Source of the DNA: Stagonosporopsis chrysanthemi
Lineage: Eukaryota; Ascomycota; Dothideomycetes; Pleosporales; Didymellaceae
DNA length: 64,000 nt
Direction: 5' to 3'
NCBI GenBank assembly: GCA_022560025.1
Contig: JAFISE010000130.1
Span: 1 to 64,000 of the forward strand
Positions 17,831 to 29,931 of the stretch are shown piece after piece. The notes below the pieces were generated by a model. It worked only from the letters and a program-made list of their open reading frames with translations, was not told where the DNA came from and did not search any database. Each line of letters starts with the position of its first letter. Position 1 is the first letter of the stretch. The position numbers and the translations under genes were made by a program.

Positions 17831-20403
17831 TCAGCCCGTGCCGCCAATCTCCTTCCTGACCCAGTTCTCCAGCCCGCCCAGCGCGATAATCTCTTGCACA
17901 TTGGGCGGCAGCTCGCCAACCTTGACGCTCCACTTCGCGCCGTTAGGACCCTCCTGCACATTCACCGTGCTGCGGCGCACATCCCACTCCAGCGTCCAGC
18001 CAGTGCGGCGTGTGAGCTGCTTGGCCTCTGCAGGCTGAGCCGTCGCAGCAGGCGGGGGCGAGTCCAGGGACTGAGAGTTCAGGCTTGGCTCCTTGATGGC
18101 CTGCTGGGAGGACTCGACGTTTGTGCCGGAGAAGACCTCGCGCAACCTGTTAGCCAGCTTGGGTACCTCGACGCCCATCAGCGCGTTGTTGATGCTGTTG
18201 CGGCTGAAGATGTTGCCGAAACTGCCGGCGACGACGAGCGGGATGCCTTTGGCGAGGATGGCAGTCGCGGCCTGCTCGCGACTGCTGCCGCATCCGAAGT
18301 TGAAACCTGTCACTAGCACGTCGCCTGCTTTGGCGGTCTGGCCGAAGCTGGGGTCGTAGTTCTCCATGCATACTTCCGCCATCTTCTCGCGCGACACATC
18401 GTCCTGATATGTGTACTTGCCCGGGTAGATGCCGTCTGTGTTGATGTTGTCCGCGTCGCAGAAGACAATCTCGCCGGCGATTTTCTCGGGAAAGCCGGGG
18501 AGGATCTCGGTGAGGGTTTCGGCGTCTGAGGAAGACGAGGCAGAGGGTGCGGGCTCGGAGACGGTGGGGTTTTCGGGCTCGCCGAAGGAGGCGGCTGCTG
18601 CTTCTGCGTCTTTGATAGCCTTCTCGATCATGTCTTCGATGGTCATCATGCGTTCTTCCTCAGGGATGCCGTCGCCTTCGCCGCGGCGCACGCCCGTGTA
18701 GCCCTCGGGGGCTTCGTACCAGCCGGGGCCGGAGATCTTGCCGGAGAGTGCGCTGGCGGCGACGACTTCGGGGCTGGCAAGGTAGGCCTTTGCGTCGGGA
18801 GAGCCCATGCGGCCCTTGAAATTACGGTTGCTGGCGCTGATGCCGACCTCTCCAGGCTCGAGGAGACCTGTGCCGAGTCCGATGCAGGGACCACATCCAG
18901 ATGGCAGGGGCTGGGCGCCGGCTTCGAGAAGGGTCTGCCAGTCGCCAGACTCCTCTGCGGCCTTCTGCTCAGGGATTGAGGCAGCAGCAATGTAGAAGTT
19001 GACGTGCTCAGGAATTTTGGGAATCTTGTCGCCATTGGCGGCGGCGGCCTCCTTGAAGACCTTCGCAGCTGCTGCAAGGTCAGATGCACGGGAGTTTGTG
19101 CAGGAGACGAGGTAAGCCTTGTTGACCTTGATGTCCTGGTTCTGGAGCTCGATCAGGGGTGTGGCAACCTTGACGGAGTTGGGACCGGCAACGTAGGGAG
19201 ACAGAGTGGACAAGTCGAGGAAGAGTTCCTTTGCGTAGACAGCGCCCTTGTCAGCAGCCAGAGCGGGCTTCCAGATGTGCCCAAGCTGTTGCCCGACAAT
19301 GCCAGTAGCGGTGAACAGCTCATCGATGCGCTCGTGGACGAACTGCTTCTGGTGGTGATCCTTGGCTTCGCCCTCGCCCATGGCAGCGAGGGTGGCGCGG
19401 GCGCGCAGCCATCCGTGGAGGACGGAGTCGATGGGGAACAGACCAGTCAGAGCACCCCACTCGGTGGTCATGTTGGCGATGGTAAGACGTTCATCAACAG
19501 GGATGGTGCGCAGCGTCTCGTCAGTTCCAGTGAACTCAATGGCGTGGTTGAGAACCTCATCCTTGTTGAACAGACCAGCGAGGGCAACGATGACATCCTT
19601 TCCAGTAACGCCCTTGGGCATGGCGCCGCTCAGGGTGACCTTGGCAACAGGAGGGACCTGCCACCAGGTCTTGCCAGTTGCCCAGATACTCGCAGCGTCT
19701 GTTCGGACCACAGGTGTGCCGAGACAGCCAACACCGCCGTACATGTTCGAGTGGCTGTCCGAAGCCACGGCGAGTGTTCCCGGCCACGCGTAGCCCTCCT
19801 CGACCATGATCTGGTGACCAATGCCCCGTCCAGCGCCGTAGAAGACCACGTCGTTCTTGCCGGCGAACTCCTCAATCTGCTTGTACTTCTTCAAATTCTT
19901 CTCGGTCTTATTTTGGACATCGTGGTCAAGCGTCATGACGATCTGGTTGGGGTCGCTGATCTTGGTGGCGCCGATGGACATGAACTTGAGCGCAACGGGC
20001 CATGAGTTGTCGTGGGTCATGCACTTGGCGGGCTGAAGGGTGACATAGTCGCCCGAACGGACGACCTTGCCCTCTGCGAGACCGACCGCATGGCGCTGAA
20101 CAATCTTCTCGGTAAGGGTCTGCGGAGTCTTGGACGTCTCCTGGAACGTGCCGAGGAAATTGGCTGCAGGCCCTTCTTTCAAGGAATGGAAGACGTCTGG
20201 GGTGTCGTGACGGGTGGCTGTCGTGCTGAAGGCGCGTGGGGCGGAGTTGAGACGGGACGACTGCGTCGCGACGCGAGAGAGGCGGATGCTCGACGGGAGC
20301 TGCAGATGGATTTAGAAGGCATGTCAAGTCATGGTGATACAGCAAGACCTACCACAGCCGCTCGGCGGCCCAGCAGACGCGCAGCTCGCAGGGACATAGC
20401 CAT
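17831..20403 (-). CDS. lys4: Homoaconitase, mitochondrial (lysine biosynthesis)
   Basis: The enzyme converts homoaconitate to homoisocitrate in the alpha-aminoadipate lysine pathway in mitochondria, using a 4Fe-4S cluster. Two exons (20403-20353 and 20299-17831) give 839 residues; the 53-nt intron (20300-20352) follows a short first exon starting MAMSLRAARLLGRRAAV. Spliced, the first 50 residues are Arg/Ser rich and end RAFSTTATRH, a classic mitochondrial presequence. The cluster ligands are Cys417 in SCTNSR and Cys486 and Cys489 in GCGPC. The swivel domain has GFNFGCGSSREQA and SFGNIFSRNSINN. It is longer than typical fungal Lys4 (about 770) because of a Ser/Glu-rich linker before the swivel domain and an insert containing SSQQAIKEPSLNSQS near the C-terminus. 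It is transcribed divergently from the phosphoserine aminotransferase gene. Confidence 0.93.
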
Positions 20404-20862
20404 TGCTCTTGTATGTATTGGCACTCGGCAGGAACAATGTGTCGATTCACGATGCGTGCCTTCCCCAGATATTTTTCGGCCGTGCGCCGACACCGGCAAA
20501 GTCATCAGGGTCGCTCTGCCCATGATTGGCCGTCATGCACGCGGTCGACCACTACTATGACCCCCACCGTGCCACTCAATGCGACATGCGGGCAGCTTCC
20601 AGTAACGGCTTAATGTGCTCACAGATGTGCTGCTCCTGCCGGAATTGAATGCTGCAGGCTTGTTTGGTGGGGTGCGTTATCGAAACTGGACAACTCCCTC
20701 GTGAAGATTGCTTTGGAGTCATTGCTATGACTATGACGCGAAGCTCAAGAATTTACACTCCACAGACGTAGCTTCCGGTCGATTGGCAATATACTTTTCT
20801 CCTGCTAGCCTCACTTCCTCTCTTCTCTAACACACTCTCTTGCACTCGCTCACATTGCAGCC
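20404..20862. promoter_or_regulatory. Shared divergent promoter of homoaconitase and phosphoserine aminotransferase
   Basis: This 459-bp interval separates two oppositely transcribed amino-acid biosynthesis genes. On the minus strand it has ATGACTCC around 20711-20718, a six-of-seven match to the Gcn4/CpcA site TGACTCA. Several TGAC-containing blocks occur nearby. A CAG at 20858-20860 directly precedes the plus-strand ATG and could be the 3' end of a leader intron. Confidence 0.4.
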
Positions 20863-22195
20863 ATGGTCCAAAGATCTGACGTCAACTACTTCGGCGCTGG
20901 CCCCGCGCCCCTCCCCACCGCCGTGCTCGAGAAGGCCTCACAAGCGCTGCTCAACTACCAAGACAAGGGCATTGGTCTCTGCGAGATCTCCCACCGATCG
21001 CCCGAGGCCAATGCCATCCTTGCCGAAACCAAGCAGGCCCTCAGCGACTTGCTTGAGATCCCCGACGACTACGAGATCCTGTTCCTTCAAAGCGGTGGCA
21101 GCGGTGAGTTCAGCGCCACCGTGTACAACCTCGTGTCGATATGGGTAGAGAAGAAGCGCGCCAAGATCGCCGAAGAGGTGGGAGATAACAAGGACGAGGT
21201 GCTGAAGAGGCTACGAAAGGTCGTCGACGAAGAGCTCAAGGTTGACTACCTTGTCACCGGCTCCTGGTCCCTCAAGGCCTCGCAAGAAGCTGCTCGCCTT
21301 ATTGGTGCCAAGCACGTCAACGTCGCAGTCGATGCTCGCAAGGCCAACGACGGCAAGTTCGGCAAAATTCCATCTGAAGACCAGTGGAGCCTTACCCCTC
21401 GTTCATCTGGTGGACCAGCATTTGTCTACTTCTGCGACAACGAGACTGTCGACGGTGTCGAATTTCCCTCATTCCCCAAGAGTCTCGAAGGCGATGATGC
21501 ACCTATTGTCGTCGCGGACATGTCCTCCAACTTCATCTCTCGCAAGGTTGACGTCAACAAGTACGGCGTCATCTTTGGTGGTGCCCAGAAGAACATTGGC
21601 AACACAGGCATCGCCATTGCCATCTTGAAGAAGTCGCTTCTGCCTCCGCAGTCCCCATATGCCGCGCCAGATCTTCTGAGGGAACTTAACTTGGCCGTAG
21701 GGCCCATCGTTTTCGACTACCCCACGATTGCCAAGAACAATTCGCTGTACAACACTCTGCCCATTTTCGACGTATGGGTCGCTGGACAAGTCATGAAGAA
21801 TCTTGTTGAGTCCTATGGTGCAAAGCGTATCGGCGGCCAGGAGGAGATCTCGGATGAGAAGGCGAACCTGATCTACGGGGTTCTTGACAAGTACACAGAT
21901 GTCTACCGAGTCGTGCCTGACAAAACAGCGCGCAGCAGAATGAACATCTGCTTCAGGATTGCTGGCGGAGATGCTGAGAAGGAGAAGGCTTTCATTGTAG
22001 GGGCTGAGAAGAAGGGCCTGCTCGGTCTGAAGGGCCACCGCAGCGTTGGCGGCATTCGCGCCAGCAATTGTGAGTACTTCCATCCTCGGTGACATACTAT
22101 GAAACTGACATGACATCTTCACAGACAATGCTGTCTCTCTCGACGGCGCGAAGCTACTTGTCTCTTACCTTGACGAGTTTGCAAAGTCGGCATAG
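20863..22195 (+). CDS. ser1: Phosphoserine aminotransferase
   Basis: This pyridoxal-phosphate enzyme makes phosphoserine from 3-phosphohydroxypyruvate and glutamate in the cytosolic serine pathway. Two exons (20863-22069 and 22125-22195) encode 425 residues. The start ATG is in an excellent context (GCAGCCATGGTC). The N-terminus NYFGAGPAPLPTAVLEKAS is the class V aminotransferase phosphate-binding start, and Lys243 in FGGAQKNIGNTG is the residue expected to bind the cofactor. HRSVGGIRASNYN at the C-terminus carries the substrate-binding HRS(V)GG motif. The 55-nt intron (donor GTGAGT, acceptor TTCACAG) lies between RASN and YNAVSLDGAKLL; without splicing the frame ends five codons later. It makes glutamate the nitrogen donor, linking it functionally to the glutamate synthase at 51-58 kb. 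Confidence 0.95.
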
Positions 22196-23887
22196 ACGGC
22201 GACTCTCAGTAACAACTGGCCCACTCTCAATGTCTATTGCCGCTTATACCACAATGCAATCTGTTCAAGACACTCGAAGCTCTAATGCAGTGACATCCTG
22301 CCTCTCTCCTATCGAAGATTTGTAGATCTCTTACGATCTGGTGCTCCTACCCCACCTGCTGATGCGGTCTGGACTGTTGTCATTCTTCTTGCCTACCTAT
22401 ACAGAGCAAGTGCCAGCAGGTCAGCACCGTCATTGGGCTCGCTTCTTGACACAAAGCTCCAGTAACCCGCCCGCCATATTTTGACCTCATGTCGCCCAAA
22501 GTGGTGCTCCGTTGCGGTCCGCGAATATCAAACCATGACCAAGTAGCGAGATTACATCCTCGACCCAACCCTGCTCACCTGACCTATCAGCTTTGGCGAG
22601 CAGGCGCGACAGCTACGCGGAAGGCACAGCGCATGTCATCACTTTCATTCATCATTGTCACTAACTGCAGACAAGGGCAACACAGCTTGCACACGCAATG
22701 CATGCTCCTGTTTTTCAAATCTGCGCCATGGCAATGTCTGGCAATCCTATCCAGGGTGATTTCGTCAGCCAAGCAGCAGGATAGCAATCCTAAGAAACAT
22801 CGGTTGCCACTGTCCATGCCTCTCTGCATTGTCGTGCATGCGCCACATGCATTTTTCTCCAGTTGAATATCAACTACAGTCAACAGGGTCCGCTTAGTCG
22901 ACCCAAATCAGCATCGGCCACCAGCCTCAGCCTCGTTACTCCCAGTCGGCATTTTATGCCTCTTTGCTGGTGACTTTGGGGTCCCTGAAGTTATGCACGT
23001 GGAATCGAGATCCTAGCACTGCAGGTGGGGCGGTTGGGGACCTGGTGTTCGCAATGTCTCGGACAGGGATGAAGCGAGGATCTGCGGCACAAGCTAAACT
23101 TAGCGAGCATCAGAACGTTAGTTCAACCTCGCCAACCTCACAGTCTGGACGAACAATACGCCACACGACTGCTCTGCGGCTTCAGAGCGTCAGCAGTGTC
23201 CTATGGCGACACCTGACGCCATCTGACAGAAACGAAACCTGCGAAGCCAGAACACGCGCGCGACTTTGACAGGAGACAGCTCCACGATGCTGGCAGTCTT
23301 CGACACGCCGCGAATGATTCTACGCAAATGGTAACGAGTCTATAGCGACCGTTCGATGAAAGCGTGCTGAGCTATTCAATGTGATCGATGCGGCACGAGC
23401 AATCTCCACAGTCGGCTTCTGTGGCAGTCAAGAGACTCTTGTCAAGACGGGTTTGCCTGCATCCGCTGCCCAGGCTTCCCAGCGTGCGTGTTGCTTGTGA
23501 AACCCCACCTTCTCTAAGCAGACGAGGGTCCGATCTCTAACGTGGACGCAATCGGATGGCGCCAATGCCCATCCCCAGCGAATAGGTTGACAGACGCCTC
23601 AGGACCGCTGTCCCGAAACTGTACGCTACTGGCACCTGCCCTTAGTTTCCTCATATACCATTTGGCGTCTCATATCTGCCTCCTCGTCAACCGCCAATGC
23701 TAACCCTCTTTTTCCCTTTCCTCGTTCTGCTGGCAGGCTCGGACACCTCTCACTGAAGCTGAGCAGTTATTGTTTCCTTCAGTCAGATTGTCTCCATGCA
23801 TACCTAAGCGTTTTCACTTTCAACAGCCGCTGCTGGTGATCAGCGACGTTCTTTTCGTCTTGTGTTTTTGTTGCAAAGGTTGGCACG
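22196..23887. other. Gene-poor interval of 1.7 kb
   Basis: No convincing gene is seen. The final 250 bp are pyrimidine-rich and act as leader and promoter of the seven-helix protein gene at 23888. Confidence 0.4.
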
Positions 23888-26159
23888 ATGGAAGAATGGG
23901 TCGCTCGTTTGCCTCTCCTCGAGGCCCGGTCGCACTTCAACGTGTCGCTCAACACCTCGGCCGTTGGCGAACCCTCATGGACCTCGACGGACTCATCAAG
24001 GGCTACGATCGCAAGTCTGCAATTGGCCCAGGTACAAACACTGCGCACAATGCATCTGGCTCTCGGTGTCTTTAGTCTCGCGCTCGCCCTATTGACAGTC
24101 TACCGAATCGTATCAGATGCGAGAAGAGCGGCAGCCCTACGAGTCACTCTTCGAAAGCAGTGAGTACTAGGTGCGCGCGCTCACTCGCCAGGCTAACATC
24201 TTGCAGAAGGTTCAATTCTCTCCAAAATGTCCACCCCGCCGAGACTTTTCCACTCGCGCTGGCTTGCGGTGTGGTCGTATCGCAAATTGTATTCGTATCT
24301 GTGCAGAGCACAACCCTCTCTAGTGTTTTATCCAAGAGTTGCCGGATGCTTGCGATGGTCACTTATCCTGGTAGGTTGTAAGCTGCTGCAAGTCGACGAC
24401 TTGACTGACATGGACAGCAATCTTCGCCATCGGCTACATCACTCTCGTCTTCGGCATCGAGACCGCTCTCCGATCCTTCAACTCCGAACGTTTCGCGCCT
24501 CGAGGGAAGTGGAACACTATCGTCTGCATCGCTGCTGTGACATTCCTCCTCCTCTTGACCTGGATTCCTACCATTGCATGGCCAATGTTCAACAGATGCT
24601 TTGGGAGTCTGATCTGGTTCCCGATGCGCTACGATCTCCTGACGCTAGTCCTCCTCGTCATTTTGATCTCCTTGCTTTTGCTGTTGGCAGCTATCATTAG
24701 TGTCCAGCTTATGCGCTCTGCCGAAGTAGACCCCAACGAACGCATTGCGGCGTCGAGAATGTGCTACTACTTACTCCTGATGGCAATCATATACGTAAGT
24801 GTTGCAATGGTTAGATTCAGGGACATTGGCTAACGGTTTCAGATCCTGGTCGTTCCCTGCGAGGTCCAGTCTCTGCAGAAGAATTTTGATGCAGCGCTCG
24901 GTGGCTCACGATTCGCTGAGGCGTCCCTCTTCTCTTCCGGCATGGTCATCTCATTCTTCCACACGTTCCTCCGCACCAACGCAAACCGACTCGCCATTCG
25001 CCCGCTGGAGGAGGTTCGATCTCAATCAAAGCAGAAGCGACCCAGACTCCGCTTCTTCGGTCCCAGCGACTTGGAGATGAATATTAGCGGACCGCTTGCA
25101 CTTCAAGGCGGACGTCGCCCGGATAGTAGACAAGGCTTGATCGATGTCGGGCCAGAGAAAAATCGATTCGACTTCGAGCCAGAATACTTCGAGAGACCAG
25201 GCAGAGTACTTACACCAGGATCCAAACTCCAAAGCCCTATCGACCTCACAAAGTGGCCTCTACCTCCGGACCTGGACGAGCCAAAGGAGACGTACAAAGG
25301 CCACGAACGCAAGGCAAGCTACTCGGTCTTCCCGACTAGAGCCGAAGATGTCCCTCGCCTTCCTGCTACCGTCTACAACCCAGCAAGAGCAGCCAAGGGC
25401 GAATCCAGGATCTCAAAGCTTGCAATGCGGCGATTCAACCGCCGAAGCTCTGTCACCGATGTCAGCCAGGAATTCGAGTCAATGGACAAGCCCAGCCCGT
25501 TCTTCGCTTTGGGCAGGAGCCGACACGCCAGCACCGACAGCAGCGCGACTGTGCAAATCGGCCTCCGCTTCTCTCTCGCGCCCGCCACCCTTGGAGCAGG
25601 CAAATACGCTTCACCCACCGCACCATCAATGCCCAAGCTCAACCGCAGCGAGACCGATTCAAGCAACGTGAGCCTCGAACTCCCCGTGCAAGCCCCTTCA
25701 CCGACGGCATCCCCCGACGAGGTCCTTCTTAAACCCGCCATCTTCTCTCCACCCATCCAGCGTGCTCTCTCCCCAGCCAAATCCAGCCCAGCACGCACCC
25801 CAGCGTTCCCGCTCACCCCCTCTCAAAACAGCAGCGCCTACCTGCAAGCCCAGCGCGAGAAAGTCCTCCCGCCCGCGGCAGCACCACGCACAGAATCGCC
25901 ACCGCCCGCGCCTGCAGTGATGAGCGGGCTACGCATGAATCCCGTTACGCCTGCAGCATCCGTCGCGGCCTCGTCTCCCACAACGACATCCTTCACCTCC
26001 GAGCCCGCTCTGTCTGCGCCGCCGACGCCCGTGCAGCCCCTTGCGGTCGCGCTCGTGCGCTCAAATAGCGGAAGAACGGCTTCGCCGTCCCCGACTGCGC
26101 GGATTCCGCTCGGGCAGGGGACCATGAGCCGCTCGCCGCCGCCAAAGGGGTGGCTCTAG
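23888..26159 (+). CDS. Seven-transmembrane receptor-like protein with long cytosolic tail
   Basis: Four exons (23888-24159, 24207-24370, 24418-24794, 24843-26159) join in frame to 709 residues. The N-terminus is short, with two N-glycosylation sequons (Asn18, Asn22). Seven hydrophobic helices follow at about 55-76, 105-125, 138-163, 178-201, 218-245, 265-285 and 308-330, each separated by short loops, which is the layout of a G-protein-coupled receptor. The remaining 380 residues are Ser/Pro/Arg-rich and largely disordered, with many SPxR and RSxS phosphorylation-like sites, ending SRSPPPKGWL. The introns are 47, 47 and 48 nt with GTGAGT, GTAGGT and GTAAGT donors. I cannot assign it to a named fungal receptor class; it could also be a non-receptor membrane scaffold. 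It has no enzyme or CFEM domain. Confidence 0.72.
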
Positions 26160-26635
26160 TCAGCCTGCCTTGCTTTCTCTGCACAGGCAAGCCCACAGGC
26201 TGGCTCTGCACCAGCCGCGGCGTGTGCCACGGCATTGGTCGCATATAGACCGGGGAGGGCGTTATCCGGGTGTACAATATCCATGTGGGACGGGAGGGAT
26301 CCTTTCTATTCTGACGGCGTTGCAGTTTCACAATGGTTGCGGGACTCTCGGGACAGGGGGTGTCTCAGGTTTTTGCCACGACACACACACACACAACACT
26401 CTCACGTACACATCATGCCGACAGCGTCTCGCCGCGTGGCGACGAATGACCGCGCCGCGCTAGTATGCGCCGAACAGGAACGACCCCTCCCCCCCCCCCC
26501 GTCTGCTGTGCAGCTCACATACATATTTCCTTGCACGATAGATAACCTCTTGTGGCCTGGTGTGCAGCGCACATCCGCTCTTTTTCACGACTCGACGCCT
26601 GTTTCTCCTCTCCTCTTCTATACGTCTCGCTTAGT

Positions 26636-26675
26636 ACCATACCATCTCATACCATACCATACCATCTCATACCAC
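26636..26675. repeat. ACCAT/CTCAT pentanucleotide repeat
   Basis: Eight tandem 5-bp units, mostly ACCAT with CTCAT variants, followed by CAATGCCATA variants. Confidence 0.8.
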
Positions 26676-27168
26676 ATCAATGCCATACTATTCGTATCAA
26701 TTGCCATACCAATCCATATCTATCAATACCCATCATGCCACGTCACACAACCGCATATCTTCTGCCATTCGAAACCCCCCAAGAAAAGGCTAATGCATTA
26801 TTCCCTGCTATCGCATGCACTCACTACCCTTTCTTTCTTATTTCTAATCCACTCTAATCCACTCTGGTGTATGTACTCTGTGAGCGCGACTGCATGGTGA
26901 TTTCTCTCGTCCAGATTTCTTTGCTCTAGAGGAAAGAAGAAGAAAAGGCGCGGGTGCGTGACGTGACGTGACGTAGGTGGATGAGAACGTCTCGAGACTA
27001 CATACAATAAGCTGGACCGTACACCCAGATGATAGCGGCTTGCTGGGCTGGGGTTTGATACGACGCGATGGGAAATCGGCAATGAGTGGCTAATTATAAA
27101 GCTGATCCACACACACCGTTCGTTGGTGGGTGGACGGCCAGACGCTGCCTCTGGGGAGTCGTGGATGA

Positions 27169-27175
27169 TGTGTGC

Positions 27176-27212
<37 letters not shown>
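27169..27212. repeat. Compound (GT)n(GA)n dinucleotide repeat
   Basis: About 11 GT units (one CG interruption) pass directly into about 10 GA units. Confidence 0.9.
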
Positions 27213-27354
27213 TTGACCGAGTACGACCAGCTCGTCGCCATCTCAACACCACAGCATCTCGTCGCTATAGCATCCCGCCCTCTATATTTTCCCATTCTCC
27301 TGTCCTTTCCTGTCCTTATCCTCTCGTTTTCCAGCGCCGCGCTCGTTCTCCATT

Positions 27355-27395
27355 CTGCACTCTGCACTCTCCACTCTCCACTCTCCACTCTGCAG
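27355..27395. repeat. CTCCACT/CTGCACT 7-bp tandem repeat
   Basis: Five complete 7-bp units and one partial unit, two CTGCACT followed by three CTCCACT. Confidence 0.85.
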
Positions 27396-27700
27396 CGCAC
27401 AACCCCCCTTTCCTCGCATCCATGGCCAGCCCGCAACGCGCCGTGAAACGTTGTTATGCGTTTCCTTGCACGATTCCTTCCATGGGTTTTCTACAGCGCT
27501 TCTACGGCCTTTTTTGCATGCCCGCTGCCCCCACATGCGGGGGTTCGTTCTCAGGGTCTGGGGGGGATTCATGCGGGATCCACAGACTCCACAGCGGCGG
27601 GGTGTGATGGCGGATTTATATTTATTGATAAGGGCACAGCGTGGAGGGCATTACTTGATTTCCCGGCTACGCAAGTATCTGGATCCCAGCCGTCGGCAGC

Positions 27701-29623
27701 TCACGCGGTCCAGCGCTTCCAAAACCGCCAGCCGACGGCCTTTTCGCTGCCGCCCTCGAGATTGCGGAAGCGCTGCTGTGTCTGCTTGCGCCGGCGGCCG
27801 ACCCAGGCAAACCACACCAGCAGACCGACGGCCATGAAGGCCACGACGAGCAAGGTCTGCACGGGCTCTGCGAAGACGGCGCGGCTGAGCAGGAACAGGC
27901 TGACGCAGCAGAAGATGATGGGGGTGGTGATCCACGTCTTGTAGGGGCGCTCGAGGTCGGGCTCGCGGACGCGCAGGATGATGAGGCCCAGGACGGTCTG
28001 GAAATAGAAGGTGTACCCCGCGACACCGTAGAAGGTGACGAGGGAGTCGAAGCTGCCAGTGACGATGTAGATGGCGGTGATGGCGGCGTTGAGCAGCATG
28101 GCGCTGATCGGGGTGAAGAAAAAGCCGGCGTCGGGGTCGGCGAACCAGGAAATCACTCGCTGGGGCACTTTGCTGGTGCTGGTGGAGGCGTTGAGGCGGA
28201 TGGCGCGGTGGCTCTTGCCGAGGCCAATGGTGCCGAAGAGGCTGGGCAGGTAGCCTTCCTTTCCTGCGGCGTAGACGAGACGCCCGGAGGTGAAGGTTGT
28301 GGCGTTCAGGGCGCCGAAGCAGCTGCCGGAGACGAAGAGGGCGAGGACGAAGGCGCCGACGGGGCCGAATACTTGGTTGCCGAAGGCGACGGCAACGGTG
28401 TTGGAGGACTCGATTACGTGGGTGGGGAGGACGAAGAAGTAGGAGATGTTGGCGAGGATGTAGCAGAGGATGACGAGCGGGAGGGAGGTGTGGATGACGC
28501 GGGGCAGGTCGCGGGCGGGGTTCTTGAATTCGGCCGTCACGTAGTTGACCTAAGTGGGTGTTAGCAAAGGTGGTGTGAGGGTTAGTGGTTGAGGGCGTAC
28601 ATTGTCCCAGCCGTCAAAAGCCCACAAGCCCGCGTAGAGAGCCACGGCCCAATTGCTGATGTTGTGCGAGGTGTTGTCGAACCAGCCCTGCTTCTTCCAG
28701 TCGGTGTTGGCGTCGCCGCGGTAGGAGAGCCCCGTGGCGGCGACTACGACGCCTATCACAAAGACGCCCAGCAGGGCCACGAACTTGAGAAACATGAAGA
28801 CATCGGCGCTGCGGGTGCCGAGCTTAGTCGACACGCAGTTGAGGGCGGTGACGAGCACCAGGCCGACCAGGGCGATTCCCTTGTTGAGCCAGGCGCTGGC
28901 GTCGACTGCGTCTGCGCCGATGACAGCGCGGACCAGGTATTCGCCAAAGATGATGGCGATGATGGCGGCCGAGCCGGGCTTGAGGACCGTCACGGCGCAC
29001 CAGGTGAACAGGAAGCCAGCCCACTCGCCGAAGATCTTGGAGAGGTAGACCTGGGCGCCGCCGTTGAGCGGGATGGCGCCGCCGAGCTCTGCGTAGCTGG
29101 CGGCGCCGGTCCAGGCCAGCAGGCCGGCGACGACCCAGATGAGCAGCGAGGCGCCCGGCGAGCCGGCGTTCTTGTTGACCTGCGACGGCGAGGAGAAGAT
29201 GCCGCTGCCGATGATCAGGCCAATGACCAGCGACAGGCCGTTGACAAAGGTCAGGCTCTTGTTCCTCTCGAGCGAGCCGCCGTTGAGGGCGCTGGTCGGG
29301 TCGAGGCCGGGGTTCGCGGGGGCGCCGAGCGCCGTGTAGCCCTGGGCGGTGCTCGAGAGGGGGAACAGGTTGGGCGCAAAGTCAAAGGCCGACGACACGC
29401 TGTAGGAGCGGCCGTGGCGCGGGCGGCTGGGCTCGCGGGCGGGCGCCTCGAGCAGCGCGGCGTCGTCGTCGTCGTCGTCCCGCGACAGTCTCCGCGACGA
29501 CGGCGCGCCCGACGCCGACGAGTCTTCGGACGTGCGCCGCGACGGGTGCGACGACGACGCCAGCGACGCGAGCTCGAGCGAGTCGCGCGTCGGCGGCGGC
29601 AGGTGGGCGTAGCGGCCGGCCAT
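27701..29623 (-). CDS. LAT/MUP1-type amino-acid permease (APC superfamily)
   Basis: Two exons (29623-28601 and 28549-27701) encode 623 residues. The first 115 residues are cytosolic and disordered, with Ser/Arg runs and an acidic DDDDDD patch that could carry ubiquitination or phosphorylation control. Twelve hydrophobic segments follow. Family motifs are GLIIGSGIFSSPSQV in helix 1, GGAIPLNGGAQVYL after helix 2, LWAFDGWDNVNYVTAEFKNP before helix 7 and VREPDLERPYKTW late. These fit the L-type transporter branch that includes yeast methionine permease Mup1. The 51-nt intron (28550-28600) lies exactly between GWDN and VNYV. The substrate is not certain; large neutral amino acids or methionine are likely from the family. 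It is transcribed divergently from mitochondrial leucyl-tRNA synthetase. Confidence 0.88.
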
Positions 29624-29680
29624 GGGAGGGGGGTGCAGTGCTGGGACGTCGGAGGTGGTGTGCTACGACGCAGCCATGGG

Positions 29681-29729
29681 GGAGCAGGCGGGAGCAGGTG
29701 GGAGCAGGTGGGAGCAGGTGGAGCAGGTG
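29681..29729. repeat. GGAGCAGGTG 10-bp tandem repeat
   Basis: Five near-perfect 10-bp units lie 58-106 bp upstream of the permease ATG. On the transcribed strand they read CACCTGCTCC and include CACCTG, an E-box-type core. Confidence 0.85.
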
Positions 29730-29931
29730 GGAGAGAGCACGGGGACGAAGCCCCTGACTGCAGCGGGACACAGCGACCTGCAACCTGGCGGTGTGGATGG
29801 CTGAGTGGTGAGCTTTCTGCAGTCCCGGGATGAGACGAACTACTGTACCCACCGACCGCTAGCGGCCGCTCCCTCTGCTGCGCGTCCAAGCTCCAGAAAA
29901 TGACGGCGGGAGTCTTGGGCGCGGGACACGG

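Larger units (their letters stand above)
26160..27700. other. Convergent intergenic region with several simple repeats
   Basis: Between two converging genes this 1.5-kb interval holds a C12 tract at 26489-26500 and the three simple repeats listed separately. Short frames in it are compositionally biased and not credible genes. Confidence 0.5.

Noticed and set aside
26636..27395. Simple tandem repeats considered as a CRISPR-like array
   Set aside because: Units are 2-10 bp without spacers; ordinary microsatellites in a eukaryotic genome.
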